From positions 1-17,478 of the forward strand of contig DATKRK010000172.1 in NCBI GenBank assembly GCA_035532215.1: 17,478 nucleotides of DNA, in the 5' to 3' direction. The DNA is from JAICIG01 sp035532215 (GTDB lineage Bacteria; Planctomycetota; Planctomycetia; Pirellulales; JAICIG01). The position numbers and the translations under genes were made by a program. The notes beneath the pieces were generated by a model that saw nothing but the letters and a program-made list of their open reading frames with translations, was not told the DNA's origin and did not search any database. Positions 1 to 6,695 of the stretch are shown here, piece by piece. Every line of letters starts with the position of its first letter. Position 1 is the first letter of the stretch.

Positions 1-1
1 C

Positions 2-58
2 GAGCCGGGGCGCGGCGCAAAGTTTGTCATCCGCCTGCCCATCACGGCGGCGAGCTGA
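2..58 (+). CDS. C-terminal end of a sensor histidine kinase (partial)
   Basis: An open plus-strand frame enters from the left edge and stops at TGA 56-58. Its 18 visible residues end in GRGAKFVIRLPITAAS. The pattern G-x-G-(A/T)-x-F-x-(I/L)-x-L-P is how the ATP-binding (HATPase_c) domain of sensor histidine kinases usually ends, so this is probably the C-terminus of a two-component sensor kinase. Only the tail is visible, so the sensory domain, phosphorylated histidine and partner regulator cannot be judged. The gene converges on the minus-strand oxidase cluster, with about 550 bases of repeat-rich DNA between them, so a functional link is not implied. Confidence 0.55.
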   Translation, partial: EPGRGAKFVIRLPITAAS

Positions 59-103
59 AACGCCGTTACGCCTAGTGCCTCTTCAAGTCTGAGTTGATAG
101 GTG

Positions 104-138
104 AGGGTGGCTGGCGGCAGAGCGAAGCGATGCCCCAG
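104..138. repeat. 35-bp dispersed repeat, copy 1
   Basis: Thirty-five bases, centred on ggcagagcgaagcgatgccc, recur exactly at 7739-7773. Both copies are intergenic. This copy has no obvious inverted partner nearby, whereas the other has one at 7829-7849. It is probably one of a genome-wide family of intergenic repeats. Confidence 0.8.
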
Positions 139-275
139 GCAGCGGAGGCGTCGGCAAGGCTCAGACCCGGTCGGTCAACAAGTCAACATTGTTCCAGCTC
201 AAGGCAGTATTTGCCCGAAGCGCCAATCATACTCCGAGACGGCGGCGATGGTAGTCGTGCTTCCGGTCAGCACGC

Positions 276-583
276 TGGGGCTGCGCAAAATTTACGATGT
301 TGGGGCCCGATGCGGGGCCAAGTCTACGTCGATTTTGTTCCGCGCCGCCACAGCCGCGGGCGCTCTTTTACTTAGCCCAGGCATTTATGCCTGGGATCTG
401 CGGGGAAGATTTTACCCCCGATCGTGGGGCGGATCGTGTGTGCCCCGCGAATTCCCAGGCGTAAACGCCTGGGCTAGATAAAAGTTTTCCGGGTTGAGTC
501 ATTGAACGAAAGCTGCCCCGTCGTGGCCGAACAAAAACAGGACAAACGATCTCTTTACGGAATCACGATTTTGCGCAGCCCCA
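276..583. repeat. 16-bp inverted repeat flanking the palindromic element
   Basis: The sequence tggggctgcgcaaaat occurs at 276-291 on the plus strand and as its exact reverse complement at 568-583. The arms lie about 276 bases apart and bracket the palindromic element at 376-473. They could be the ends of a degenerate non-autonomous element or two copies of another dispersed repeat. No transposase lies between them. Confidence 0.5.
376..473. repeat. Palindromic element: paired CCCAGGC hairpins
   Basis: Two perfect 9-bp hairpins with 2-base loops, at 376-395 and 454-473, bound this element. Each reads CCCAGGC(A/G)T and then its complement. Between them, a ctgcgggg stretch near 398 faces ccccgcg near 443-449, giving a weaker inner stem. 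TAGCCCAGG precedes the left hairpin and CCTGGGCTA follows the right one, so the element is symmetric at its outer ends. The same hairpin pair bounds the element at 13184-13327. This fits a dispersed palindromic repeat family, possibly mobilised in trans or acting as a bidirectional transcript end between convergent genes. Confidence 0.8.
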
Positions 584-604
584 CGCATCTCGCGAACGAG
601 CCGC

Positions 605-967
605 CTATTCCACGAGCGCCGCTTCGCGGGCGGACTCGGGCACCGAAACGGCTTGCTGGGCGAGTTGCTCGGCGCGGGCGCGGCGCACCAAAACGTACAT
701 GTAGAGGCTGAAGGAGCCGACCAGCAAAAACGGCATCGAGAGCATGAACACGATGCTCGCGCCCCAGGCGTTGATGTGCGCATCGGCCCCGCTGCCCAGC
801 GCCGTCTTGCACATCGGGCAGGCCTCGGCGGCAGCCGCCCAGGTCAGCAGCACGACACAGGCCGCCAGGGCCGCCATCGTTTGCGCGAATCGCCATTGCC
901 GATACTGTCTTGGTTGTGACGTCTGCATGGTTTCAATCATGGAGGGCCGGGCGCCCACTTCGTCCAT
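605..967 (-). CDS. Small CPMC-motif membrane protein, unknown function
   Basis: The 120-residue product has a hydrophobic segment at about residues 30-47 that ends in AAAAEA and looks like a signal peptide. It is followed directly by ACPMCK, a second membrane segment at about 70-93 (SIVFMLSMPFLLVGSFSLYM), and a charged tail. If the signal is cleaved, the Cys-x-x-Cys pair sits at the new N-terminus on the outer side of the membrane, where it could bind a metal or exchange thiols. I do not recognise a named family. It is the last gene of the oxidase cluster, 18 bases after the DUF420 gene, which suggests a part in oxidase assembly (inference). ATG 967 is kept for its operon spacing. ATG 940 and ATG 928 are alternatives, and part of a dispersed repeat overlaps the first codons. 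Confidence 0.7.
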   Translation of the reverse strand: MDEVGARPSMIETMQTSQPRQYRQWRFAQTMAALAACVVLLTWAAAAEACPMCKTALGSGADAHINAWGASIVFMLSMPFLLVGSFSLYMYVLVRRARAEQLAQQAVSVPESAREAALVE

Positions 968-985
968 TTTAGTTTATCCCGCCGG

Positions 986-1444
986 TCACGGGTAGAGATG
1001 ATATAGCATCAGGTAAATCACCACTCCGGTGACGGAAACGTAAAGCCAGATCGGAAACGTCCAGCGGGCCAGCCGGCGATGCTTGGCTCGCCGGTCGCGA
1101 AACCCCAGGTAGATTGTCGCTAGCGCTAGAAACGGCACCGCCGCGGCCAGGAAAATGTGGCTGCTCAAGATGGCGTAATAAGCGTATGAGATCGGCGGCG
1201 GCCCGGTGAATTTTTTCATCGCATTGCCGGGCGACAGATGGTAAGTCAGATAGCACGCCAAAAAGGCCACTGAAACGCTGAACGCCGCCAGCATCGTGTT
1301 CTTGTGGGCCGTTTCGCGACGCTGCTTGATGAGCGCGTAGCCGATGACGAGCAGCACCGTCGCCGCGGCGTTCAACAGGGCGTTGACGGCCGGCAGATCG
1401 CCCACGCTGAAGGCCAAAAGGATCGCAGACGTCGCGAAGCTCAA
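986..1444 (-). CDS. ctaM: DUF420 membrane protein (CtaM/YozB-like oxidase assembly)
   Basis: The 152-residue protein has four hydrophobic segments. Its sequence is typical of DUF420: LPAVNALLNA near the N-terminus, a TYHLSPG stretch, an SSHIFLAAAVPFLAL segment, and a closing HRRLARWTFPIWLYVSVTG block ending in YLMLYHLYP. DUF420 includes Bacillus YozB and staphylococcal CtaM, which is needed to make a working haem-A oxidase. A membrane-bound assembly role is therefore likely here, though the precise step is not known. The start is TTG at 1444, backed by a strong GGAGGAGG six bases upstream. It overlaps the SCO stop by 4 bases (TTGA), which indicates translational coupling. The symbol reflects family likeness only. 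Confidence 0.88.
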   Translation of the reverse strand: MSFATSAILLAFSVGDLPAVNALLNAAATVLLVIGYALIKQRRETAHKNTMLAAFSVSVAFLACYLTYHLSPGNAMKKFTGPPPISYAYYAILSSHIFLAAAVPFLALATIYLGFRDRRAKHRRLARWTFPIWLYVSVTGVVIYLMLYHLYP

Positions 1445-2136
1445 GAGGCGCCTCCTCCGTCAACCTTCTGCGCCGATTTCTCTTTATCGCTGCCGCCCTC
1501 ATCGCCAGCATCCAGCAGCGCGCGGACCTTGCGTTCGAACTGCTTGACCTTGTTCGTCTCGCGCGTCGAGTACCAGCCCTCCACGCGGCCGTCGGCGCCG
1601 ACCAGCACCAGCTTGTCGTTGTGCTCTTTGGTCGCCGGCATCTTCAGCCACTTCTGGCCGAGCTTTTGGATCTCTTCGGCCGAACCGGTGAGGAACTTCC
1701 AGCGTTTCCCCTCGGCGCCGAGTTTCTTGGCGTAGGCCTTCAGGTCTGCCGGCGCGTCGGTTTCCGGGTCGACCGTGAAGCTGACGAAGGTGATGTCTTC
1801 GTCTTCAAGATCTTCGGCGATGCCCGCGATGCCGAAATTCATCTGCAAGCAGAAGCCGGGGCAGGTGGCGAAGAAATAGCTCGCCGCCCAGACCTTGCCC
1901 TTGAGGCGCTTCATTTCGAACGGCTCGCCGTTTTCGTCGGTAAAGGTGAAATCTTCCAGCGGGACCGGCGGCAGCGGCGTCGAGTTCGTCACTTTCGCGA
2001 CCGCCTCGCCCGCCTCGTTCTTGAGCGGAGCGCTGTCGGCCGCGTGCGCCTGGTAGGCTCGCCAGAACGAATACGAACCGTAGGCGCCCGCCAGCAGCAG
2101 CGCCACGCTGAGCCACGCTCGGACTGCAACACTCAT
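1441..2136 (-). CDS. SCO1/SenC-family copper chaperone
   Basis: SCO proteins are membrane-anchored thioredoxin-fold chaperones that deliver copper to, or reduce, the CuA site of oxidase subunit II. From ATG 2136 the product has 231 residues, with a single anchor at about residues 6-22. The copper-binding ATCPGFC motif (Cys 92 and Cys 96) matches the C-P-x-x-C pattern, FTVDPETD follows at about 120-127, and the expected distal His is His 172 in KEHND. The first Met of the open frame (2220, 28 residues longer) has no good ribosome binding site and places a charged stretch before the anchor. ATG 2136 has GAGGAG at 2146-2151, so it is preferred. The gene follows the ABC permease and overlaps the DUF420 gene by 4 bases. 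Confidence 0.92.
   Translation of the reverse strand: MSVAVRAWLSVALLLAGAYGSYSFWRAYQAHAADSAPLKNEAGEAVAKVTNSTPLPPVPLEDFTFTDENGEPFEMKRLKGKVWAASYFFATCPGFCLQMNFGIAGIAEDLEDEDITFVSFTVDPETDAPADLKAYAKKLGAEGKRWKFLTGSAEEIQKLGQKWLKMPATKEHNDKLVLVGADGRVEGWYSTRETNKVKQFERKVRALLDAGDEGGSDKEKSAQKVDGGGAS
1451..1458 (-). promoter_or_regulatory. RBS fixing the TTG start of the DUF420 gene
   Basis: GGAGGAGG on the minus strand lies six bases before TTG 1444, inside the end of the SCO gene. No ATG nearby gives a family-like N-terminus, so this site decides the start. Confidence 0.75.
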
Positions 2137-2145
2137 CGCCAATCT

Positions 2146-2151
2146 CTCCTC
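2146..2151 (-). promoter_or_regulatory. RBS favouring the inner ATG of the SCO gene
   Basis: GAGGAG on the minus strand lies nine bases before ATG 2136. The upstream ATG at 2220 has only a weak GAGG-like match overlapping the permease stop codon. Confidence 0.65.
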
Positions 2152-2223
2152 GCCCCGGTCGGGCGCTGTCTGAAAATTCGCCTTACGCGTAATGTCATGT
2201 TCTTTCGAAAAATGCCGCACGCC

Positions 2224-3084
2224 TCACAGCAAGTCTCCGCTGGTCCGCTGGCCGGCCATCCGCCACGACAGCGCGAACGTGACCGCGGCAAAGGCCAGCA
2301 TCACGACCCAGCAGGTCGCCAGCGACGGCAAGTCGGCCGGCAATGCCGCGTCGCCGGCGTTCCAGTACAACATACGCCTCAGCCCGGCCACGCCGTAGGT
2401 CAACGGGTTGACGCGGATCACCCAGGCCAGCAGGGCCGCGCCCGTCGAGCCGCGCGCATCGGCCGGAAAAAAAGCCCCGGACAAGAGCCACATCGGCATC
2501 AAAAACACGCTCATGATCGCGTGAAAGCCCTGCGTCGAATCGAGGCGCCAGGCGATCACGAACCCCAGCCCGGTCAGCGCTAGCGCGATGACAAACGAAA
2601 ACGCCGCGATCGCGACCAGCGAAACCAGGCTGAACGACAGCCCGATCGAGAGGCCCAGAAGCAAAAACAGCAGCCCTTGCACGAGCGCAATCAGCGTGCC
2701 GCCCAAGAGCTTGCCCAGCACCAGCGACCAGCGCGGCGCCGGCGCCACCAGCACCGATTGCAAAAACCCCTCGCGGCGGTCTTCGATGATCGAGATCGTG
2801 GCGAAGATCGCCGTGAACAGCAGGATCAGCACCAGCGTGCCGGGGAAAAAATATTCGCGGTAGCTCACTTCGCCGCTGCCGCCGGGCAGCCGGAACGAAG
2901 GGCCGAGGCCCGCGCCGAACAACAGCCAGAACAACAGCGGCTGCCCGATCGCGCCGAACACGCGGTTGCGCTGCCGGATGAAGCGCACCCATTCGCGCGT
3001 GGCGAGCGTCGCCACGGCCAGCCAGGGGCGCGGCGGCAGCGGCTCGAACTGCGTGTGCGTGCGTTCGGCGACGGCGCTAGCCAT
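2224..3084 (-). CDS. ABC-2 type transporter permease
   Basis: From ATG 3084 this is a 286-residue membrane protein with about six hydrophobic segments, of the ABC2_membrane (DrrB/NodJ-like) class. Features typical of the class are an EYFFPGTLVLILLFTAIF segment, an IIEDRREG coupling-helix region after it, and a late segment with LSGAFFP and NPLTYGV. Its start overlaps the ATPase stop by 8 bases, and a strong GAGGAG (3092-3097) lies seven bases upstream, so the two genes encode one transporter. The open frame continues 72 codons further upstream, but that part only shadows the ATPase gene. The substrate is unknown. Its place between subunit IV and SCO suggests a role in oxidase biogenesis, such as moving copper or a cofactor (inference). 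Confidence 0.88.
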   Translation of the reverse strand: MASAVAERTHTQFEPLPPRPWLAVATLATREWVRFIRQRNRVFGAIGQPLLFWLLFGAGLGPSFRLPGGSGEVSYREYFFPGTLVLILLFTAIFATISIIEDRREGFLQSVLVAPAPRWSLVLGKLLGGTLIALVQGLLFLLLGLSIGLSFSLVSLVAIAAFSFVIALALTGLGFVIAWRLDSTQGFHAIMSVFLMPMWLLSGAFFPADARGSTGAALLAWVIRVNPLTYGVAGLRRMLYWNAGDAALPADLPSLATCWVVMLAFAAVTFALSWRMAGQRTSGDLL

Positions 3085-4027
3085 GCGCAAACTCCTCGCG
3101 CTCGTGCCAGAAGCGGTGGCCGGTGCGGTCGATGAACACGTCCTCCAGAGTCGGCTTGCCGAGCGTGATCGTTTGAATCTCGCCTGGGAAGGCTTCGACC
3201 AGCCGGGCGACCAGTTGCGGGGCGTCGGGCCGTTCCAACCGCACGCTGCCGTCGACCACCGCGGCCGGATAATCGAACCGTGCGCGAATCGCTTCGGCAA
3301 GCGCCGCGGGATTCTCGGTCTCGATCGACAGCGAGTCGCCGCCGACGCTGGCCCGTAGCGCGTCGGGCGTGCCGAGCGCCACGAGCTTGCCGGCGCTCAA
3401 GATCGCCACGCGATCGGCCTTGTCGGCCTCTTCCAACAAATGCGTCGTCAACACCACCGTCACGCCGTCTTCGGCCCGCACCTTTCGCAGATAGTCCCAC
3501 AGATCGCTGCGGGCGCCGGGGTCGAGGCCGGTGCTCGGCTCGTCCAAGAGCAATAATTGCGGCGCGTGCAGCATGCCCTTGGCCAATTCTACGCGGCGAC
3601 GCATGCCTCCGGACAGGGTTTCGACCCGCTCGCGGCGCCGGTCGGACAGGCCCAGCCGCGAGAGCATCTCGTCCTGCCGCCGCCCGAGCGCGGCTCCCGA
3701 CATGCCGTACAAATGGCCCTGATGCCGCAGGTTCTCGTCCACGGTCAGTTTTTTGTCGAGGCTGGGGGCCTGAAACACGACGCCGATCCGCTCGCGCAGC
3801 TCGCGAGTTTGCCGCACCGCATCGTAGCCGAGCACTTCGATGCGGCCCTCCTGCAGCGGAATCAAGGTCGAGAGCAGGCGGAACAGCGTGGTCTTGCCGC
3901 CGCCGTTGGGACCGAGCAAGGCGAAGATCTCGCCCCGCTCGACTTCCAAATCGAGCCCGGCCAACGCCAGCCGCTCGCCGTAACGATGGACCAGCCGCGA
4001 TACCGAAATGGCGGCCGAGGCGTTCAT
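3077..4027 (-). CDS. ABC transporter ATP-binding protein
   Basis: The 316-residue cytoplasmic ATPase would drive the neighbouring permease. All nucleotide-binding motifs are present in order: Walker A GPNGGGKTT (39-47), Q-loop Gln 86 in VVFQAPS, signature LSGGMRRRVELAKG (138-151), Walker B LLLLDEPSTGLDP (158-170), and H-loop His 196 in TTHLLEEAD. About 90 residues follow the catalytic core, as in the DrrA/CcmA-like exporter subfamily. ATG 4027 lies 167 bases after the subunit IV stop, and that gap is filled by an inverted repeat, so this module may be expressed partly apart from the oxidase subunits. Nothing in the sequence names the substrate. Confidence 0.93.
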   Translation of the reverse strand: MNASAAISVSRLVHRYGERLALAGLDLEVERGEIFALLGPNGGGKTTLFRLLSTLIPLQEGRIEVLGYDAVRQTRELRERIGVVFQAPSLDKKLTVDENLRHQGHLYGMSGAALGRRQDEMLSRLGLSDRRRERVETLSGGMRRRVELAKGMLHAPQLLLLDEPSTGLDPGARSDLWDYLRKVRAEDGVTVVLTTHLLEEADKADRVAILSAGKLVALGTPDALRASVGGDSLSIETENPAALAEAIRARFDYPAAVVDGSVRLERPDAPQLVARLVEAFPGEIQTITLGKPTLEDVFIDRTGHRFWHEREEFAHG

Positions 4028-4066
4028 GGTCGTTCTCAGGGCAACTCGGGACAGCGCATCATCAAC

Positions 4067-4183
4067 TCCCTCTCCCTTTGGGAGAGGGCCGGGGTGAGGG
4101 CGAACTGTTTTCGTGCTTCCCTGCGCGTCTCAGATGCAAAAAAAATTGGCCCTCACCCTAACCCTCTCCCAAAGGGAGAGGGA
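4067..4183. repeat. Nested inverted repeat (ccctctccc family)
   Basis: Two arms of 34 bases, 4067-4100 and 4150-4183, are near-perfect reverse complements. Each arm also contains a perfect 9-bp hairpin with a 3-base loop, ccctctccc-ttt/aaa-gggagaggg, at 4068-4088 and 4163-4183. An 8-base A-run lies at 4138-4145. Repeats of this ccctctcccaaagggagaggg type are familiar from intergenic DNA of many bacteria. It fills nearly the whole gap between subunit IV and the ABC genes and could act as a transcript end, an RNA-stability element or a remnant of a small non-autonomous element. Confidence 0.85.
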
Positions 4184-4194
4184 ACCAGAGATCC

Positions 4195-4749
4195 CTACTT
4201 GATCTCTTTTTCCACTTCGGCCTGGCCCTTTTGCACGGCTTTGCCCTCTTCGACCGAACCCGGCTCGTGGGCGCCGCCCTCATGCTCGGCGCCGTGCTCG
4301 CCGATCACGGTCATGGTGGCCTGCTTCATTGCGTCGACGTCGGCTTGCTTGCCGACGTATTCCAACCGTTCGGGCGAATAACTGCCGCCGTAGCCGAACA
4401 TGCCGTGTACGCGGGCGCCGACGTCGGGCACCAGCGCCAACATCAAGAAGATCGACATCATCGAGGCCGGAATCGTCAGCACGTACTTCCAGTTGGCTTC
4501 GTACTTGACGTGCATGAAGAACAAAATCACCAGCATCGCCTTGGTGCATGACACCGCCATCATGAACATCCGTTTGACCTCGTGGCGCGCCAGGCTCTGC
4601 GGCCAATAGTCGGAATAGGTCAAAAACGAGAGCGTCGTCAGGAAGCACAAGGCGAAGAACACGTAAACGTATTTCGCCATGCCGCCGTGATCGTGGGCGC
4701 CATGCTCATGGCCGCCATGCTGCTCGTGCGTTGAAGGGGCGTGCGACAT
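4195..4749 (-). CDS. Cytochrome c oxidase subunit IV (COX4_pro/CtaF-CyoD-like)
   Basis: This is the small accessory membrane subunit of a bacterial oxidase. The 184-residue product has three membrane segments (about 25-46, 60-82 and 88-110). The second contains SCTKAMLVILFFMHVKYE, the conserved lysine and FFMH signature of the prokaryotic subunit IV family. Two parts are unusual: an N-terminal tail of about 24 residues rich in His (HEQHGGHEHGAHDHGG), and an acidic, charged C-terminal extension of about 70 residues. GGAG eight bases before ATG 4749 supports the start. The gene lies 58 bases after subunit III, in the normal oxidase order. Confidence 0.88.
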   Translation of the reverse strand: MSHAPSTHEQHGGHEHGAHDHGGMAKYVYVFFALCFLTTLSFLTYSDYWPQSLARHEVKRMFMMAVSCTKAMLVILFFMHVKYEANWKYVLTIPASMMSIFLMLALVPDVGARVHGMFGYGGSYSPERLEYVGKQADVDAMKQATMTVIGEHGAEHEGGAHEPGSVEEGKAVQKGQAEVEKEIK

Positions 4750-4807
4750 TCGAACCGCTCCAAAAGGTCCGCCGCCGTTCGTCGTCCGAACCGCCAGCGG
4801 TGGATTG

Positions 4808-5746
4808 CTAGAACAAATACAACAACGGGAACAGGAAAATCCAGACCAGATCGACGAAGTGCCAGTACAGCCCGATGTTTTCGATGATCACTGCGTTCGA
4901 GGCGTTGAAGGTCATCGTCAGCAGGATGCCGAACACGATCAGGCCGATGATCACGTGGATGGCGTGAAAGCCGGTCAACAGGAAATAGGTGCTGGCCCAC
5001 ATGTTGCCGCCCGGAATGACCACCGGCATTTTGAGCCAAGGATGTTCTTCGTTCAGCCCGCCGTGGTGGGCGTGGGTCTCCGAAAGCGGCATGGGCATGA
5101 TCTTCGAAGCCAGCAGGGCCAGATCGGCTTCTTTCGTCGAACTGGCTTCGGCCAACAAGTCGTTGAGCAGTTTTTCGCGTTCGGCGTCCGCGGCGGCTTG
5201 CTCGGCGCTTTTCTCGGCGCCTTCGCCTGCGGGGGCCGCTTTGAGTTCGGCCAACAACTCGTTCACGCGGGCCCGCACGGCCGAGCCGAAGTAGACGTCG
5301 GGCCGTTCGTAGATCCTGCTGCGTGGAGACCAAGGGTAAATGCCGTGCTGGAACTTGGCGTTGTATTCATAGGCCTTGATGCCCAGAAAGATGCTGCCCA
5401 GCACGAACGTGCCGGTCAGGAAGTACTTCGCCATCTGCGAATTGTTGTTCCGGGCGTGTTCCAGGGCCAACACGACGGTCACGCTGGACATGAGCAGCAC
5501 GAACGTGTTGATGGCGCCGATCGGCTCGCTCAGATGGACCGCGTGCGTCAACGGCCAGACGATGGCGCCGAAGCGGATCACGATGAATACGCCGATCAAC
5601 GCGGCGAAGAACATGATCTCCGTCGACAGGAACAGCCACATGAACAGCTTGCCGTTGGAAAGCGGCAACGCGGGCTGGTAAACGAGCTTGGGCGGATGCC
5701 CGTGGTCTGCGTGCGAATCGTGATGGCCGTGAGCCACAGTAGCCAT
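4808..5746 (-). CDS. coxC: Cytochrome c oxidase subunit III
   Basis: Subunit III stabilises the catalytic core and supports proton uptake. The 312-residue protein has five membrane segments (about 32-59, 78-98, 105-128, 250-276 and 288-312), as in the short bacterial subunit III. Conserved features are LSTEIMFFA with Glu 43, the LTGFHAIHVIIGL block, and the closing YWHFVDLVWIFLFPLLYL. It is about 110 residues longer than usual because of a hydrophilic, charged, helix-prone insert between segments 3 and 4 (about 133-245), which contains a His cluster (ETHAHHGG). The N-terminal tail is also His-rich (HGHHDSHADHGH). ATG 5746 has only a weak AGG upstream. The gene lies 37 bases after ctaB. Confidence 0.95.
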   Translation of the reverse strand: MATVAHGHHDSHADHGHPPKLVYQPALPLSNGKLFMWLFLSTEIMFFAALIGVFIVIRFGAIVWPLTHAVHLSEPIGAINTFVLLMSSVTVVLALEHARNNNSQMAKYFLTGTFVLGSIFLGIKAYEYNAKFQHGIYPWSPRSRIYERPDVYFGSAVRARVNELLAELKAAPAGEGAEKSAEQAAADAEREKLLNDLLAEASSTKEADLALLASKIMPMPLSETHAHHGGLNEEHPWLKMPVVIPGGNMWASTYFLLTGFHAIHVIIGLIVFGILLTMTFNASNAVIIENIGLYWHFVDLVWIFLFPLLYLF

Positions 5747-5783
5747 GCGAACAGTCTGCCTATAAAAACGGAAAGCGAATGAA

Positions 5784-6695
5784 TCAACCCAACGAACTAA
5801 GCGGCCCCAACATCAGCCACGTCAGCAGCGACGGCAAGTAAACCAGCGAGGCCCGCAGCAACATCCGAGCCGAGCCGTCGCTGAGCCGAAACAGGAACAT
5901 CGCCGCACATGCCAGTTGCGCGGCGCCGAGCAGCAAGGCCCAGGCGAAATACACGCTGCCCGCGAAGCTGACCATGCTCGGCAGCAAGCTCACCGGCAGC
6001 AGCGCCAGCGCGGCCAGCACGGCCTGTCCTCCGGCGCGCAACCCCGAGGGATCGACGACCGGCAGCATTTGCAATCCGGCCTCGGCATACTGCCGGCGGT
6101 AGATCCAGGCAATGGCCATGAAGTGCGGGAACTGCCAGAGGAATACGATCAGAAACAAGGTCGCGGCGCCCAGATCGAGCGATCGCCCGACGGCGGCCCA
6201 GCCCATCAAAATCGGCATCGCCCCGGCCACGGCGCCGACCATCGTGTTGGCGTGCGACCGCGACTTGAGCGGCGTGTAGATGCAGACGTACAGCACCCAG
6301 GTCGCCGCGCCCAACGCCGAGGTGAGCGGGTTGACCAACAACGCCAGGTACAGCACGCCCGCCAACGAGGCTGCCGAGCCGAAGCCCAGCACTTCGCGAA
6401 CGCTCAACCGCCCGGCGGGCAGCGGGCGATCGGCCGTACGCTCCATCAAGGCGTCGGTTTCGCGTTCCAGCAGTTGATTCCAGGCGCTGGCGCCGGCGGC
6501 CACGAGCGCCGTGCCGAGCAGTGCATGGAACAGGCGCCACGGATCGAGCGTGCCCGAACTGGCGACGACGGCCGCGACGGCGACCGTCACCAGTTCGAGA
6601 GCTGCAATCTTCGGCTTGGTCAGTTCGACGTAATCGCAGACGCGCTGCCAGGAGAGCAATCGCGAGTCGGCATAGGAGACGGCCGGCATGCTCAT
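5784..6695 (-). CDS. ctaB: Haem O synthase (protohaem IX farnesyltransferase)
   Basis: CtaB/Cox10 attaches a farnesyl group to haem B to give haem O, the substrate of CtaA. The 303-residue protein has the UbiA prenyltransferase pattern. The first acidic motif is in WNQLLERETDALMERT (Asn 73, Glu 77, Asp 81), with RPLPAG after it. YTPLKSRSHANTMVGA lies at about 140-155, WQFPHFMAIAWIYRRQY at about 187-203, and GLQMLPVVD follows. Glu replaces the more common first Asp, and Gln 202 sits where the second motif often has Asp. ATG 6695 overlaps the ctaA stop by 4 bases (ATGA) and has GGGAGG at 6703-6708. The frame stays open far upstream through ctaA, but only as a shadow of it. Confidence 0.95.
   Translation of the reverse strand: MSMPAVSYADSRLLSWQRVCDYVELTKPKIAALELVTVAVAAVVASSGTLDPWRLFHALLGTALVAAGASAWNQLLERETDALMERTADRPLPAGRLSVREVLGFGSAASLAGVLYLALLVNPLTSALGAATWVLYVCIYTPLKSRSHANTMVGAVAGAMPILMGWAAVGRSLDLGAATLFLIVFLWQFPHFMAIAWIYRRQYAEAGLQMLPVVDPSGLRAGGQAVLAALALLPVSLLPSMVSFAGSVYFAWALLLGAAQLACAAMFLFRLSDGSARMLLRASLVYLPSLLTWLMLGPLSSLG

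Larger units (their letters stand above)
59..604. other. Convergent intergenic region, repeat-rich, no gene seen
   Basis: This gap separates the plus-strand kinase tail from the 3' end of the minus-strand oxidase cluster. Frames open here have no family likeness and no credible ribosome binding site. It holds a 35-bp dispersed repeat copy (104-138), a palindromic element (376-473) and a 16-bp inverted repeat (276-291 with 568-583). I see no hairpin followed by a T-run that would make a standard intrinsic terminator for either flanking transcript. The palindromes may serve that role. Confidence 0.6.

Noticed and set aside
94..481. Short plus-strand open frames in the convergent region
   Set aside because: They cross the dispersed repeat and the palindromic element, have no recognisable family and lack ribosome binding sites.
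4138..4145. Intrinsic terminator using the run of eight A (T on the minus strand)
   Set aside because: The nearest hairpin on the minus strand ends about 17 bases before the T-run, too far for a standard terminator. A longer alternative fold cannot be excluded.
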